64,000 bases of DNA, from the NCBI GenBank assembly GCA_050084985.1, contig JBITNC010000001.1:52390001-52454000 (forward strand), written 5' to 3'. Below are positions 31,721 through 42,584 of this stretch, one piece after another. The notes beneath the pieces were generated by a model, which worked only from the letters and a program-made list of their open reading frames with translations, had not been told where the DNA came from and ran no database searches. The position numbers and the translations under genes are program-made. Position 1 is the first letter of the stretch, and each line of letters starts with the position of its first letter. This stretch comes from Nageia nagi. Its lineage: Eukaryota; Pinophyta.

Positions 31721-32508
31721 CAGAGGAGAGGAGGAGAGGTCGCGAGGGAGGAGGCTACGCATGACGGAGAGGCGGAAGACCACCGACATGACATTTTTTC
31801 AAACAAAATTTTAATTTTATTTGTAAACTATATTATTTACAATATTTTTAATACTAATTTGTAAAAATTAAAAAATATTGTAAATAAAGTGAAGTTAAAT
31901 CTTTTTTGTTAAATACCTTTCTCCCCCTCCTTTTTTTTTCAACAATAACAATAATATCCCCATATTTGCTTTAAAATTTAAAAAATTGCCTCTAAAAATT
32001 ATTTCCCTCTATTTGCATTAAAATTTTTGCAAAAAATAAGACAATTTAGAGAAGAAATAAAGTATTATGTAAATATTTCAAAACTTGTAAATAAAGTCCT
32101 CCACTTTATTTCAACAATAACATATGTAAAAAATTGCACCTTCCTCTTTTTTTGATATTTTTCACAAAAGACTATTGTAAAAAAAAACTTTTCAATAAGA
32201 TGCTATCATAATATATTTTTGCTCACAAAAAAGGCATTTTCTTTGTACATTAAAAATAGATTAGTAACATAAAATATTGTTAGTAAGAAGAGAGTAGCAA
32301 AAATATATTATGGTATTTGAAGTTATTTTTGCTAAGACATTGAGCTAGCATAATCATACAAAAAATTAGTATCATAATGAACTTAGTTAAAGAAGGATAG
32401 AAGGTTATACCTTTGCAAACCTTTTACCTCACAATGAAGATTAGGATTAAGATCTCCAAATTTGAGAAGGATGAAGAACCTCCAAAATGTAGAAGAGCTT
32501 CCACACCA

Positions 32509-32522
32509 AGCTCTAGATACCA
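32509..32522 (-). promoter_or_regulatory. Copia-3 primer-binding site
   Basis: On the minus strand TTGGTATCTAGAGC follows the LTR by 2-3 bases. It matches the initiator-Met site TGGTATCAGAGC except for one substitution/insertion in the middle (CTAG for CAG). Confidence 0.8.
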
Positions 32523-32524
32523 AT

Positions 32525-33024
32525 TGAGAGAATTAGCACTACTCTAATTCCTAAGGTCCAAGACTATAGAGAGCTCAATCACATTCAACATGCAACATCT
32601 ACAAGCTACTAACACATTCACACAATATGACACCAATATAATGTGGTTCCTCCCTCCTTGGGAGTACATCCACAACTAGTTCTCTATTCTCAATCTATGC
32701 ACCTCTTACTACAATTCTCTTCCTCTCCTACACAACCTAGTAGAGTAATCTTTCTCCAAAACATAGATGTGTTACAAGAGGAGAGGTCCTCTATTTATAG
32801 CTTGAGAGCACCTCCCTAACCTCCCTTTAACCCAAGGGTAAGCTTAGGGTTACAATAAATGTGTGACCTAACTTTAACCTACCAACTAACCCCATGGTTA
32901 GGTCAAAGTCCACACATAATAAAGAATTCAATTAATCCCTTAAGGTATCTACATATCCTTTAAGTGATTAATTGAACTTACAAGGAGTTTAGATATTCAC
33001 AATATGTCATTACAAATTCTAACA
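32525..33024 (-). repeat. Copia-3 5' LTR
   Basis: 500 bp; on the minus strand it starts TGTTAGAATTTG and ends AATTCTCTCA. The TATA box TATAAATAG is at 32791-32799. It is immediately followed (minus strand) by the PBS. In sequence it is related to, but distinct from, the Copia-1 and Copia-2 LTRs, sharing the ACCTTAAGGGATTAATT-type U3 and CTATAAATAGAGG regions. Confidence 0.95.
32791..32799 (-). promoter_or_regulatory. TATA box of Copia-3 5' LTR
   Basis: CTATTTATA on the plus strand, TATAAATAG on the minus strand. The copy in the 3' LTR is at 24199-24207. Confidence 0.7.
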
Positions 33025-33029
33025 AAGAT

Positions 33030-34099
33030 TCCTTTGTGTGTAAGCTAAAGAAGTCATTATATGAACTTAAGCAAGCACCTAGAGCTTGGTACAGAATGAT
33101 TTCAAGGTACTTTACAAACATTGGATTCTCCAAGTATTTTTCTGACTCTGATCTATATGTGCTCAATCAAGAAAAGATGTGGTTTTGATTCTCCTTTATG
33201 TGTATGATCTTTTGATTACTGGAAATAATGATAAAATCATTCAAGAATGCATATCCAAACCTAAGGCAATATTTGATATGATTGATCTTGATCTCTTGCA
33301 CTACTATATTGGAGTGCAAGTGTATCAATACAAGGATTGTACTTACCTCAATCAATCTAAGTATATATCAGACATCTTGTAAAAGTTTGGAATAAAGGTG
33401 TGTAGATATATTGTAATCTTAGTCTCTCCTAAAATCACTATTTCTCTAAGCTTTAACTCTTAGTTAGCTGATGCTACAGCTTATAGGTAATTAATTGGTA
33501 GTCTTTTGTATTTGACTATATCCAAGTCAGATATTGCCTTTGCAATGAATCTGATGGCATGATTAATGTAGAAAGCTTATGTTGAATACCTCAATGCTGT
33601 TAAGAAAATCTTGAGGTATGTTACAAGCACTAAGGATCTTGCTCTTAGGTATTCTAAGTTGCCCTCATTTATTCTCTTTGGATTCTTAGATTCTAACTAT
33701 GGGGGAGATAGAGATGATAGGAAGTCAACCTCTACGTATGTGTTTAGCATTGGTTGTGATGCTATATCTTGGGCTTCCAAGAAGCAACCTTCTATTTTCC
33801 TTTCCATCATAGAAGTCAAATATTGTGCCATGTTTATTGCAACCTAGGAAGCCATTTGGCTAAGGCATCTTCTAAAAGAAATTGGGTATGAGCAAGGTGG
33901 TTCATATTTGATCTCTTCAGATAATCAATTGAATATTTCTTTGGCTAAGAATCTAGTGTTCCATCAGAGAGCAAAACATGTGGAAATCCATGCCCATTTT
34001 ATCAAGGAGAAGGTTCTTGATGGGATCATACACCTAGAGTATTGTCCATCAACCTTGAACTTTGCTAATTCATTCACCAAGCCCCTCCTAGAAGCTTAA
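33030..34099 (+). pseudogene. pol: Copia-2 RT C-terminal part and RNase H
   Basis: Resumes right after the second AAGAT (33025-33029) with SFVCKLKKSLYELKQAPRAW, the block that follows the insertion point in an uninterrupted copia RT. A frameshift lies near 33170. LLYVYDLLITG (near 33195) has Tyr in place of the first Asp of YVDD. RNase H follows: YGGDRDDRKSTS (33690s), SWASKKQP, DNQLNISLAKN, FHQRAKHVEIHAHFI and FTKPLLEA, ending at 34099. Several stops are present. This half was in frame with 23615-23932 before the nested insertion. Confidence 0.9.
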
Positions 34100-34940
34100 T
34101 TTTGTAAGCTTAAGGATGCTATTGGGTTGATGAAGTTGCCCTCAAGGGGGAGTGAAGTTTGAATTCTTGTGTTGAATTCATATTTGTGATGATAACTTCA
34201 CCCTTAGGAGGATTTTGTGCTGTATAGTGTTGATTTTGTTGTACACCTTCATGGTAAGTTCACTCTACATAAGGAACTTGTACAAATTGGCCAATATAGA
34301 ACTATTCAATTATCCATGTGTGAAGAACTCTTGTGTGTCTTTTGACACTATTCAGTTATCCATATGTGAGGAACTCATATGTGCATACTCTATTTTTGGT
34401 CAATCTAGCACTATTTAGTTATCCATGTGTGAAGAACTCTTATGTGTCTTTTGGCACTATTCAGTGATCCATATGTGAGGAACTCATATGTGCGTGCTTT
34501 ATGGTAATCAACACATATTTTATATACAGCAGGTGACTATAAGGTTTTGGCATGGCATCTTCATGATGAATTATAGCGCACCATTGATAAGTTCATGATG
34601 GCATTTGTGTGATTCATCTATCCTTGTTGGTATGAATATGATGCATCTAACTGATCTTGTTATTTGAGTTGCTTATGAATTGCAAGTTACTTACCTTAGG
34701 TATGCAAGCTCTTGGAGACTCTTCATGACTTCTAGTTGGATGACTACTTCATGTACATTGAAACTGGTTATGGTTAATGATTGTATTTGGCAAAGTAGTG
34801 AGTCTCAAATTAGATCTTTCTTACTTCATAAATATGTAAAATGTTCTCATATTCATTGTATCTATTTGAAGGAGAACTCGCTTACTTTCTCTTCTTCTTC
34901 TCTCTTACTCATTCTATCCCAATATTGCATTAAGGGAGAG
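34100..34940 (+). other. Copia-2 3' untranslated region with two polypurine tracts
   Basis: An internal tract CTCAAGGGGGAGTG (34141-34154) lies just after RNase H, and the LTR-adjacent tract GCATTAAGGGAGAG (34927-34940) primes plus-strand synthesis. One hairpin unit like those of Copia-3 is at 34241-34286: AAGTTC (34256-34261) pairs with GAACTT (34274-34279). The ABAB repeat zone 34305-34505 follows. The rest resembles Copia-1 and Copia-3 and has no conserved reading frame. Confidence 0.7.
34305..34505 (+). repeat. Higher-order tandem repeat (A-B-A-B)
   Basis: Four units of ~45-63 bp start with ACTATT(C/T)A. Units 1 and 3 share CCATGTGTGAAGAACTCTT and a TGTGTCTTTTG tail; units 2 and 4 share CCATATGTGAGGAACTCATA. 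The alternation implies duplication of a two-unit block. A single related unit is in Copia-1 near 8488-8530. Confidence 0.75.
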
Positions 34941-35433
34941 TGTTGGAATGTATAATGCATTATTGTAAAGATTTGTATTAAATCTTTTATGTAAGTTCAC
35001 TAATACTTAAAGGTATCATTTGATACCTTAAGTATTTAAGTGAATATGATAATGTAACTTGTCCTACACTCCATGTCATGAGCATGCCCCTTGGGTAAAA
35101 GGACGTGCATGTCATGCTTTTGTACATTAGATAAAAGGGTGATCCAAAGAGAGATTTTGGCTTATAAATAGAAGGCTCCCTCTTTGTGATCACACACCAA
35201 TAGGGAGTAAAGTTATGCTATAGGATAGAAGTGTAGGAGTTGAGATTAAGAGGATTGTAAGAGAGTTGTATTTGTGATTAAAGTAAAGATCTAGTTAGTG
35301 GATGTACTCCTAGTTGGAAGAACCACTTACATCTTATGTTGTGAGATTGCCTTATGAGCTTGTTTGATGTAATTATGAGCTCTCATGTGATCTTGGTTGA
35401 TTAAAAATTATCTTGATAGTGTTAGTTCCTTCA
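34941..35433 (+). repeat. Copia-2 3' LTR
   Basis: 493 bp, TGTTGGAATG to CCTTCA, with the TATA box at 35163-35171. It is flanked on the right by TATTT, the probable (one-mismatch) partner of GATTT at 17155-17159. Confidence 0.92.
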
Positions 35434-35489
35434 TATTTACATGCAACCAATTAGTCATGGCAAAATAAAATGCTCTAATAGCTCTAGCT

Positions 35490-36010
35490 AATGTATGCAA
35501 GATTTATTCTGTGAGAGGAAGAGAATAATTTTACTTGAGAGACACTTGGTATAAATTTCTAAAATCTATACATAACCTGATTTCTCCACTCTTTTACCTT
35601 ACTAGGACAAGATTAGAAACCCAAAAAGAATGCTTGATAGGTAGATAAATTTATAATCTAGTAGTTTAATTAATTCCTACTTGATGGATTCTTCTATTTT
35701 CAGGTTAATCGATCTTTGTCTTTGCCTATATGGTTTGGCTTTTGGTTCAAGTTCAATTGTATGCTGAATCACATTTTTATCATATGTTTTTAGATCATCA
35801 TAAGTCTAGGCAATTACCTTTGAAAACTAATGATAGATCTAAAAAATATTCTTCTTTTCTTCTTTAGATCATTTTGATCCAATTTTTATATACTTCCAGG
35901 GCTCTACTTATAGCTCTATATTACCCTCATTTTAAATGGCCAAGTATTTGGCCTTTTGGACATCCTATGAATCAAATAATCTTTTAAAAGAGAGTAATCC
36001 TTTTGGTAGG
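35490..36010 (-). pseudogene. pol: Gypsy-A RT, N-terminal remnant
   Basis: TYDDLKTYDKNVIQHTIELEPKA (near 35780) is the segment just before RT in this gypsy lineage, followed by KEELIKLLD-type sequence and remnants of the VCVDFRNLN region to about 35500. Catalytic blocks beyond this point are absent. Sequence left of 35490 (35434-35489) is unrelated. Confidence 0.75.
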
Positions 36011-36289
36011 ACATTGTTTGTGAGTTGAATTACATCTGACTCTTGGAAATAGTCAAGGAGTTCTTTAATACTAAAGGTATGAGCCACTACTTCATCCAAT
36101 AGAAAATTCATAATATGTTCATCAAAGTTAAATACCTTCCAGAAGTTTACTACATCAGGAACTGATGGTCTATTTTGGACTTTGACTCCAAAGCTTCCTC
36201 TTTTTTAATGAGCCAAATTATAACATGCTCCTTTGCCAATAAGTGCATCAACAACTTGACTATACCTCTTGGGAATAGATATAAAATTG

Positions 36290-36837
36290 ATAGCCAAAAA
36301 TGACTCTAGAAAATTTCATATTCTATTCTTGTAGGTTTTCAAATAGTGATGTTTTGCAGTAATCTAGTTTCTTACTTGCTTTATGACCAATTCAGAATCA
36401 CCATGCACATCTAAACATCTGATGCTTATACTAATTACTTCAGATAACCTTAAATAAAGGGCTTCATACTTAGCAATATTATTTTAACAAATCCATGTGA
36501 ATCTGAATGATAATATTCCTATATGTCCCTTTGGTGATTTAAAAACAACACTAGCTCCACATCCATGTTTAAAACTAGCTCCATCAAAGTACATTACCCA
36601 TACCTCATGCTCCCTTTCAGTTATGATTGAAATTGACTGCACATTTTCATATAAATAATAATTGCCCATACCAATGCTTATGACTTGATAATTTAGGTCA
36701 TTTGCTAAAAGGATTTTAGTTATTAGTAGTGTTTCTATGAGTGTGTCCCTTTCAAACACTTCTACAAGTTCAAGGCCATTCATACAATTTTGCTCTATGA
36801 TCTTCTTAAGATGAACACTTTTGGTACCCTCATTCAA
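36290..36837 (-). pseudogene. pol: Gypsy-A RNase H (RVT_3-type) located before RT
   Basis: HEVWVMYFDGASFKHGCGA then VVFKSPKGH (36620-36510), NNIAKYEALYL (near 36460) and CLDVHGDSELVIKQV (near 36400) give the D..E..D order of the RVT_3 / archaeal-type RNase H. The Glu of A-E-Y is Lys here. It lies between protease (37155-36847) and RT (from ~35800). In canonical gypsy elements RNase H follows RT. The same order occurs in Gypsy-B. Confidence 0.82.
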
Positions 36838-36846
36838 AATCTTGAC

Positions 36847-37155
36847 TTATTTATTTTGGAAGGGAATTAAAAGATGTGTATAATATAAAGCTAGGCATCC
36901 TTCCAATTTGGTAGTGAACTTTTTAGACAAACAAATTCCAAACAAAGGTGGAAGATCAACAATAATAATATCTTGAATGATACAGATATTAGGGAATGCA
37001 TTAAGGGTTATTGAAACTCCTTTAACACTACAAACACTGTCTATAGAGGAAGAATCCAATTGTATGACACCATCAATGAATCTAGTGATATACAACTTCA
37101 TTTCATTTGTAACTACTTTGGGAATTACGATAATAATAACTTTGGTATCTATCAT
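36847..37155 (-). pseudogene. pol: Gypsy-A protease
   Basis: MIDTKVIIIVIPK is the active-site segment (D-T-G-A expected, D-T-K-V here). The distal IIIVDLPPLFGICLSKKF segment matches the DVPPAWGMLLSRKF block of plant Tat-like gypsy proteases. The frame is open for 102 codons and closes into the RNase H region. Confidence 0.75.
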
Positions 37156-37159
37156 CTAG

Positions 37160-39135
37160 TTATTAACTACCCAACCTTCTAATCTAAGAGAAAGATAAAA
37201 AGGTGAGGGTTTTCTTATACCTATAGGAGCTGGAGGGACATCATCAGATATTGCAAAGATAACATTACCCTCATTTACCCTTTTCTTACTATTTTTTAAC
37301 TTCAAAGCCTCTTACAAAAGGTCTATCTAACTTGGAATCCTTAATGCATCAAACATGGTCATTTTAGAAGGTATTTTTTTCAGTTCTTCTACAATGTTAT
37401 ATGGAGCATATGGGACAAAATTACTTATTTCTACTAGTTGATGAGCTCTAAATTGCTGAGTGGCCTTTTCTTTATGATGATCAATGATAAATGGATATCT
37501 TAATGGATGAGACCTTTTCTTTTCAGAGACTTCTTTTTTGGTCATAGTGGGATTTGCCACTATAGAGGTAGTATTACCTGGGTGTTGAAAAATATGACCC
37601 GAATGTGCGAGAAGTTGATTTTCTTGATTCTATGGTTGGATCATAAGAGCCTTAGCTCTTTTTTATTCAAGTTGCACTAGAATGGCCTATTGATTTTAAT
37701 GTATGACTTGGTGCTATTGTGAAGCTATTGAAGTTGAGGCTTTAGTTTGTACATAATTGGCCTATTCTCTAGCATAGCTCAAAAGCTAAAAATTGACCAT
37801 GATAAGGTCAATAGCAAGATATTATGTAGGTTCCACTATTTGGTCTAAATGCAAGCCCAAGTATTGGTGTTGATAGATGACACACGAGTCTAGAAAATGA
37901 GGAGCTAAACATGGAGGGCACCATTCTATAATTCTCATAGCATCACTCTTTGTAAAACTTGCCATAATACCATTATGAATTGGTTTAGGAATAAATGTCT
38001 ATTCTAGTTGGTTATTCCTGGGTTGAAATATAGGTTAATACTAATTATCATATCTTTTATAATTGAAACCTTGATTCTACCTCTTTTGTAAATTGAGCTT
38101 ATTAGTAAGGTTCCTAATAGTTGCCTCTAACTGCCTTATCCTTTCCTCCTCTCAAGATTTGGACTCAACATTTGCACTTGTAGATGCAAAAGTAGGTAGT
38201 GTTGGTACTTGATTCTTAACAATAGATTTAGGAGGTGGTGGTAAGGCTAATACTCTAGGATGATCAATTTATGGGGCTTATTTATGAGGTAAATTAGGAA
38301 ATAAAGGCATAATAGTTCTTAGTTGCATCTTTCCAAAGGATAACAAAGTATGTTTAGAGGTTTTAACCATTTGGTAGACATCTAGGAAAGTATCTCTAGA
38401 CATAAGAATAAGCATATTAAGATAAAGAAGAAAGGCTTTCCTGTAATATACCAAATCTTATGCATTTGTTGGTCTAATCCTAACCAGAATAGATTTCCAT
38501 GTTTCCTTAAATTTGATTTTAAAATTATTAATAGGCTCATGAGGATGCCTTTTAATACATGCTATAAGGCTCAAAAAGGTACTTCCATCACCATCAGTAA
38601 CAAATCTTTTGATCAATCTTAGCATAACTCTCCCTAGGTATTTATAGATTTAGGGGTGAGAGTTCAAAACCATTCAGCTACTTTGCCTTCAAAGGAATAT
38701 GAGAGCAATTTGTTCATCATTGTTTCATTAGTAACATCAAAACTTGAAGCCAAAAGAGAAACATCTTGATAATGCTCATATGGTGTTTTACCAAACCCAT
38801 CATATTTAGGTTAAACCTTGAAAGTTCATTAAAGAATAGCCAAGGAATTAGTAGGAACAACCAAAGGATGTTTGTTATTTCAAGTAGGGAAATCAATAGG
38901 AGTAGGTGGACCCATGCTTGGACCAGTTGTGTTAGGTGAAGGATTATTTAGGGATTGGTTGAATATGGCTGATAATGAAACAACTCTCAAAGGAATTTGA
39001 AGAGATAATATCTGAAAAATATTTTACCTAGTACTCCTAGGAGGAATTGATAGCTCTTGAAATTTAAGCTATCTGAGAGAGTTTTTGGCACTACTTCTAG
39101 TAAGTTTGCATTTTGGATGTGCCAAGATCTGAAAT
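37160..39135 (-). pseudogene. gag: Gypsy-A gag pseudogene
   Basis: The N-terminal basic segment CKLTRSSAKNSLR (near 39110) is followed by PTPIDFPTWNNKHPL (38900), KYDGFGKTPYEHYQDVSLLA (38820) and FEGKVAEWF..LTPKSINT (38690), the Retrotrans_gag fold region with its aromatic-L-x-P-x-S-I motif. Toward the protease, PSKMTMFDALRIPS (37350-37330) matches the corresponding Gypsy-B segment. Many stops separate the blocks. Confidence 0.75.
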
Positions 39136-39267
39136 GTTGACTAGTTGACTACAGAGTCACCAATAAGGTAATAAAAACCTTATAATCTTTCAAAGCACTA
39201 AGTGATAGCTAACTATACATAGCTATCTGACCTATTTACACCTACTAAACATGGAATTCAACTCATG

Positions 39268-39284
39268 TCCCATTGGGCATGCTA
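39268..39284 (-). promoter_or_regulatory. Gypsy-A primer-binding site (mutated)
   Basis: Minus strand TAGCATGCCCAATGGGA, four bases after the LTR. It corresponds to TGGCACACCTGGTGGGA of Gypsy-B with the first TGG changed to TAG. The primer tRNA was not identified. Confidence 0.55.
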
Positions 39285-39288
39285 AAAA

Positions 39289-41200
39289 TAAACTTTTATA
39301 CTACTAATCTATATAATGTAACCTCAAGGGTTTAGTTTAGTCATGTTCTCCATTGCTTGTAACAATAGGGTCCTTGAAAGAGTAGAAGGTGGTGAGGAAT
39401 GCACTTGTGTCTATTTGTTTCTCAATCTTTGGGTTATAGGTTAGTTCCTTTATATTTTAAGGGTTAAAATTAATAGGAAAAAGATTAAAAGGCTAAGAGT
39501 AATAAGAAAGACATAAACATATTAAACTAACAAATCAAATTAGCATTACATAGCTCGAGCATTACAACATAAGCAGTAATCCATAGCCAAGATTAAGAAT
39601 AGTAAACTATCTTTCCCTTAGGGCCTCTCAATCACAATACACAACCACAACCTAAGATAACATTTCATACATAACATTCACAAAGCGTAATGAACAACCA
39701 CATATTGCAGAGGGAAAAGCATTATCAAGTTGCATTATCACATATAAAAGTATCTTACATATTTTGGCAAATTTGCTAGACCATTAAGACTTATAACAGT
39801 CCACTATTTATATATTTATATCAACCATTGGGTACTTGTTCACCATTAGTACACTTAACTAATCTACCTAACTGAAAAAAGTAAAAGAATCTATTCACAA
39901 ATGTACAATTCCAATTACAACTGTTAGATTACACAGTGAACAAGTATAATCAAGATCAAAGTTTGGAAACTTGATGTCTCTAAGCTATTGTACTATTAAG
40001 CCATAATCCTTTTGACTTGTCATTGATTGGATTATCTTAGGACTATAGCTAATTGAAGATGCACTATCTATCAGCTTGATTGGTATAATTTGGCACTGTA
40101 TTCTATCGATAGCAATCTAACTCCCTGTAATCATTAATGATGAGCATTGTAGTTCCTAGCTGCATGGAATAATGAGGGTAATGAATAGGGTATCATTATA
40201 ATCCTAGGAAGAACTACTACTATCATGTGGAAATGAGTCATGGTTGACACATTCATAGAGCCCCAAGGGTCAAACATTCATGATCAAGTGGACTTAGGTG
40301 TTCTTTCCCACCCATTATTATTCCTCTTATTTAATAGGTTCTATTTTTCTTTGGTGGGCTTTAACAATGATAGGGGCTTACTTAACACCTATCACATTTA
40401 GGTAAAATATGTGATGTCATCACTCAAAATTGATAGGATTTACTTAATTATCTTCATGAAACATCTCTCATTGAATGTGTACTAGTCACTGCTAATTGTT
40501 TTAGGACTCATTGATTTCAAAGTAAAAGGATGACATCATTACTGAAAATCAATAGGGACTATTTAGTTATATTTCTAAAATATCTCTTGTTGAATGTCAT
40601 ATCTCTCATTGAATGATTATCTTAGGACCCACTAATTTTGGGCAAAAGGTATGATGTCATCATTGAAAATCGACGGGCTCTAGAAAGATGGTTTTTTGAA
40701 ATATCTCCCACTGATTTTCAGTGTATGATAAAAAATTTTCTCTAGGAATCCATAGGATTTACAACATAGCCTATTGGTATCTTTAATCCAACAAAGACTC
40801 TTATTTACAACAATTCTTGGAAGGACCTATTTTCCTATAATACCCAGATTTGACTTAGACACTTACTTTTCTTATATATCTTGATACTTCCTAGACATAG
40901 TACATCAACTCCTAGATATGACATCGACAGAATTCCTATGACCTATGACTCAATGTTTATGTACATTTACTGGTAAAATATTAAATTAGACTATGACTAA
41001 TTTTTGAAACTTATTACAACTCGCATTACATAGCGGTTAGACTTTGAAACAAAATTGGTTAAGACTCATATGCATATGAATAGTACTCAGATTATTGACA
41101 ATAAGCAAGTATCAAGAATAGATTTATTTGAAATGAATTAAAGAATAAAGAATATCAGAATGTTACCATATTTTTAGAGTGTAATTATGAAAGAATAACA
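39289..41200 (-). repeat. Gypsy-A 5' LTR
   Basis: 1.9 kb, aligned with Gypsy-B LTRs (43220-44986, 55442-57243). Landmarks are TATAATGTAACCTCAAGGGTTT (39316), CCTTAGGGCCTC (39616) and AGAGTGTAATTATGAAAGAATAACA at the right end. A minus-strand TATA box TATATAAATAG is at 39804-39814. It carries three ~110 bp repeats with ATGATGTCATCA-like palindromes (40415-40690). The expected CA/TG terminus reads TA at 39289. Confidence 0.82.
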
Positions 41201-42580
41201 AATTGTTAAAATTGAGTGCAAATCAAGCCTATGCAAATATTGTATATATTTTCTAGAGATAATTTTGGGACAAGTGTTAGATATTATCCAACCCAAAATC
41301 TTCTCAAACTTGTCAATGCTCAACTAATTTTAAAAAAGGAGAAAGAGTCAAATTTGAGGAGTTATAAAGAAGCAAATATTTGTTGAGAGAATATTATCAC
41401 ATTGTAACCATTTACTCCATCTTAACCCCCTTCATGTAGTATAAAATGAGGCTTAGAGAATGTAAAATTTCCATTCCCTTTGAAGAGGTATTCCATGCTA
41501 TAGACATGAGAATATAGAATTTAGAAAATGTAGAAAGTTCCATATTTTTGTAAACTCCATGGATAAAATAATTTCCATGAGAGTAATGATGGAGGTGCAT
41601 TTCAAAATTTGCATATTGAATAATTCCTTATTATGGAATTCCTCCCAAAAGGGAGATGATGCTCATGAGACTTGTAAAAAAATCTAAGGAGTGGAATTAT
41701 TACCATGATTATGAGTGGTTATTATGATCTTCATTATGGAGTGAGATAACTACTAATTAATGTAATCTCAAAAGAGAGATTGCATGCTTTGTAATTCTCA
41801 AGAGAAATTAGGATGGAGAGTAGAAAAATGTTCATATGACCATTAAGCTTAGACATGATCAATTATTAGATATATCTTGTAATAAAATTACTATAAATCC
41901 TTAATTAATAAAATTGTGACAAATGTTGACAAGAGTGTAGGATGGAAAAAATGAAGCACGTCTTGGACTATTCCATGGAGAGGAATGAGAAAGGGCATGA
42001 CACATCCTTATGGTTACTTTGTGATGGAGAAATATTGTTATTAAATCCTATGAAAGGAAATATTCCTTGAGGGAGAAAAGACCTCCATGAGAGATGCAAT
42101 TGTAAAAATTTCATAGGGTCACATGGAGTACTCTTAAATATGTCAATCCTTGATAGAGAAGAGACATAAACTATGCTTTTGGGCTCATTGAAAGAGATTC
42201 ATCTTCATGATGAATCTATGGTAATTCATTAGAGGCATTCTATGTTTAGTATGATTTTAGCTTACACAAGCTCCAAAGGATGAAGAAGAAGATCATGCAA
42301 TGATATTGTATATGAATTTATCCTACCTAATGAATTTGTTATTTGGTTGTATGTAGCCCACATTAGATGAACTAGGGTAAATACTTGTGTGCAACGTTCA
42401 TATGTGTATGAATGTGTGTACTAAAGAATTTGAAGTGCCATGATCAATAGAATAATTATCAATGTCAAATCTAGAGTATTCATGATCTAACAAAGAGCAA
42501 GTTGTGATCAAATTGAGTCTCTATATGGAAGAATGGAGTTGTCATGATAAATGACAATGCAAAAGGTAGATTATAGCACT
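41201..42580. other. Spacer between Gypsy-A and a repeat array
   Basis: No gene or domain recognised. Repeated ATGGAG/TCCATGA and ATGAGAG words hint at old tandem sequence, but no unit could be defined. Confidence 0.55.
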
Positions 42581-42584
42581 TTGA

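Larger units (their letters stand above)
29374..32427 (-). other. Predicted leader intron of Copia-3
   Basis: Minus strand: donor-like GTGAG|GTAAAAGG (exon ends at 32428) and acceptor-like TTTTTTGTACAG ending at 29374, immediately before the position of the gag start. Both match the corresponding Copia-2 sites in position and sequence. The ~3.05 kb interior holds the host-derived fragments (31400-31720), a GC-rich segment (31020-31420) and, near its 3' end, the block conserved in all three elements (29500-29900). No transcript evidence is available. Confidence 0.55.
23933..33024 (-). mobile_element. Copia-3: young nested Ty1/copia element
   Basis: A 9.09 kb insertion in Copia-2 RT, in opposite orientation. 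The target duplication AAGAT is perfect (23928-23932 and 33025-33029). LTRs are 23933-24431 (3' end of the element) and 32525-33024 (5' end). By eye they differ at 6 substitutions and 1 indel in ~500 bp. All domains are present in canonical order with only single-base lesions: a lost start, one frameshift and one stop in gag, a few lesions in PR/INT, and catalytic changes in RT. It is the best-preserved element of the family here. Confidence 0.97.
17160..35433 (+). mobile_element. Copia-2: Ty1/copia element split by Copia-3
   Basis: LTRs at 17160-17653 and 34941-35433 both run from TGTTGG to TTCA. A PBS follows the first and a polypurine tract precedes the second. The flanks are GATTT (17155-17159) and TATTT (35434-35438), a likely target duplication with one mismatch. 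Without the nested element and one copy of its duplication the unit is about 9.2 kb. The coding order gag-PR-INT-RT-RH is canonical copia. By-eye comparison of the LTRs gives about two dozen differences in ~490 bp, so it is older than Copia-3 and younger than Copia-1. Confidence 0.95.
35490..41200 (-). mobile_element. Gypsy-A: truncated Ty3/gypsy element
   Basis: Minus-strand order from the right: 5' LTR (39289-41200), PBS, gag, protease, RNase H-like domain, RT. RT stops matching Gypsy-B near 35490; the rest of RT, the second RNase H, integrase and the 3' LTR are missing. The left flank of Copia-2 (before 17160) does not continue the RT, so the truncation is not caused by Copia-2. All frames are broken by stops. 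It matches Gypsy-B across its length and belongs to the same lineage, with Tat-like RT features. Confidence 0.85.

Noticed and set aside
35434-35489. Continuation of Gypsy-A RT across Copia-2 to 17160
   Set aside because: Sequence left of 17160 carries no RT motif and 35434-35489 does not align with Gypsy-B, so Gypsy-A was truncated independently.
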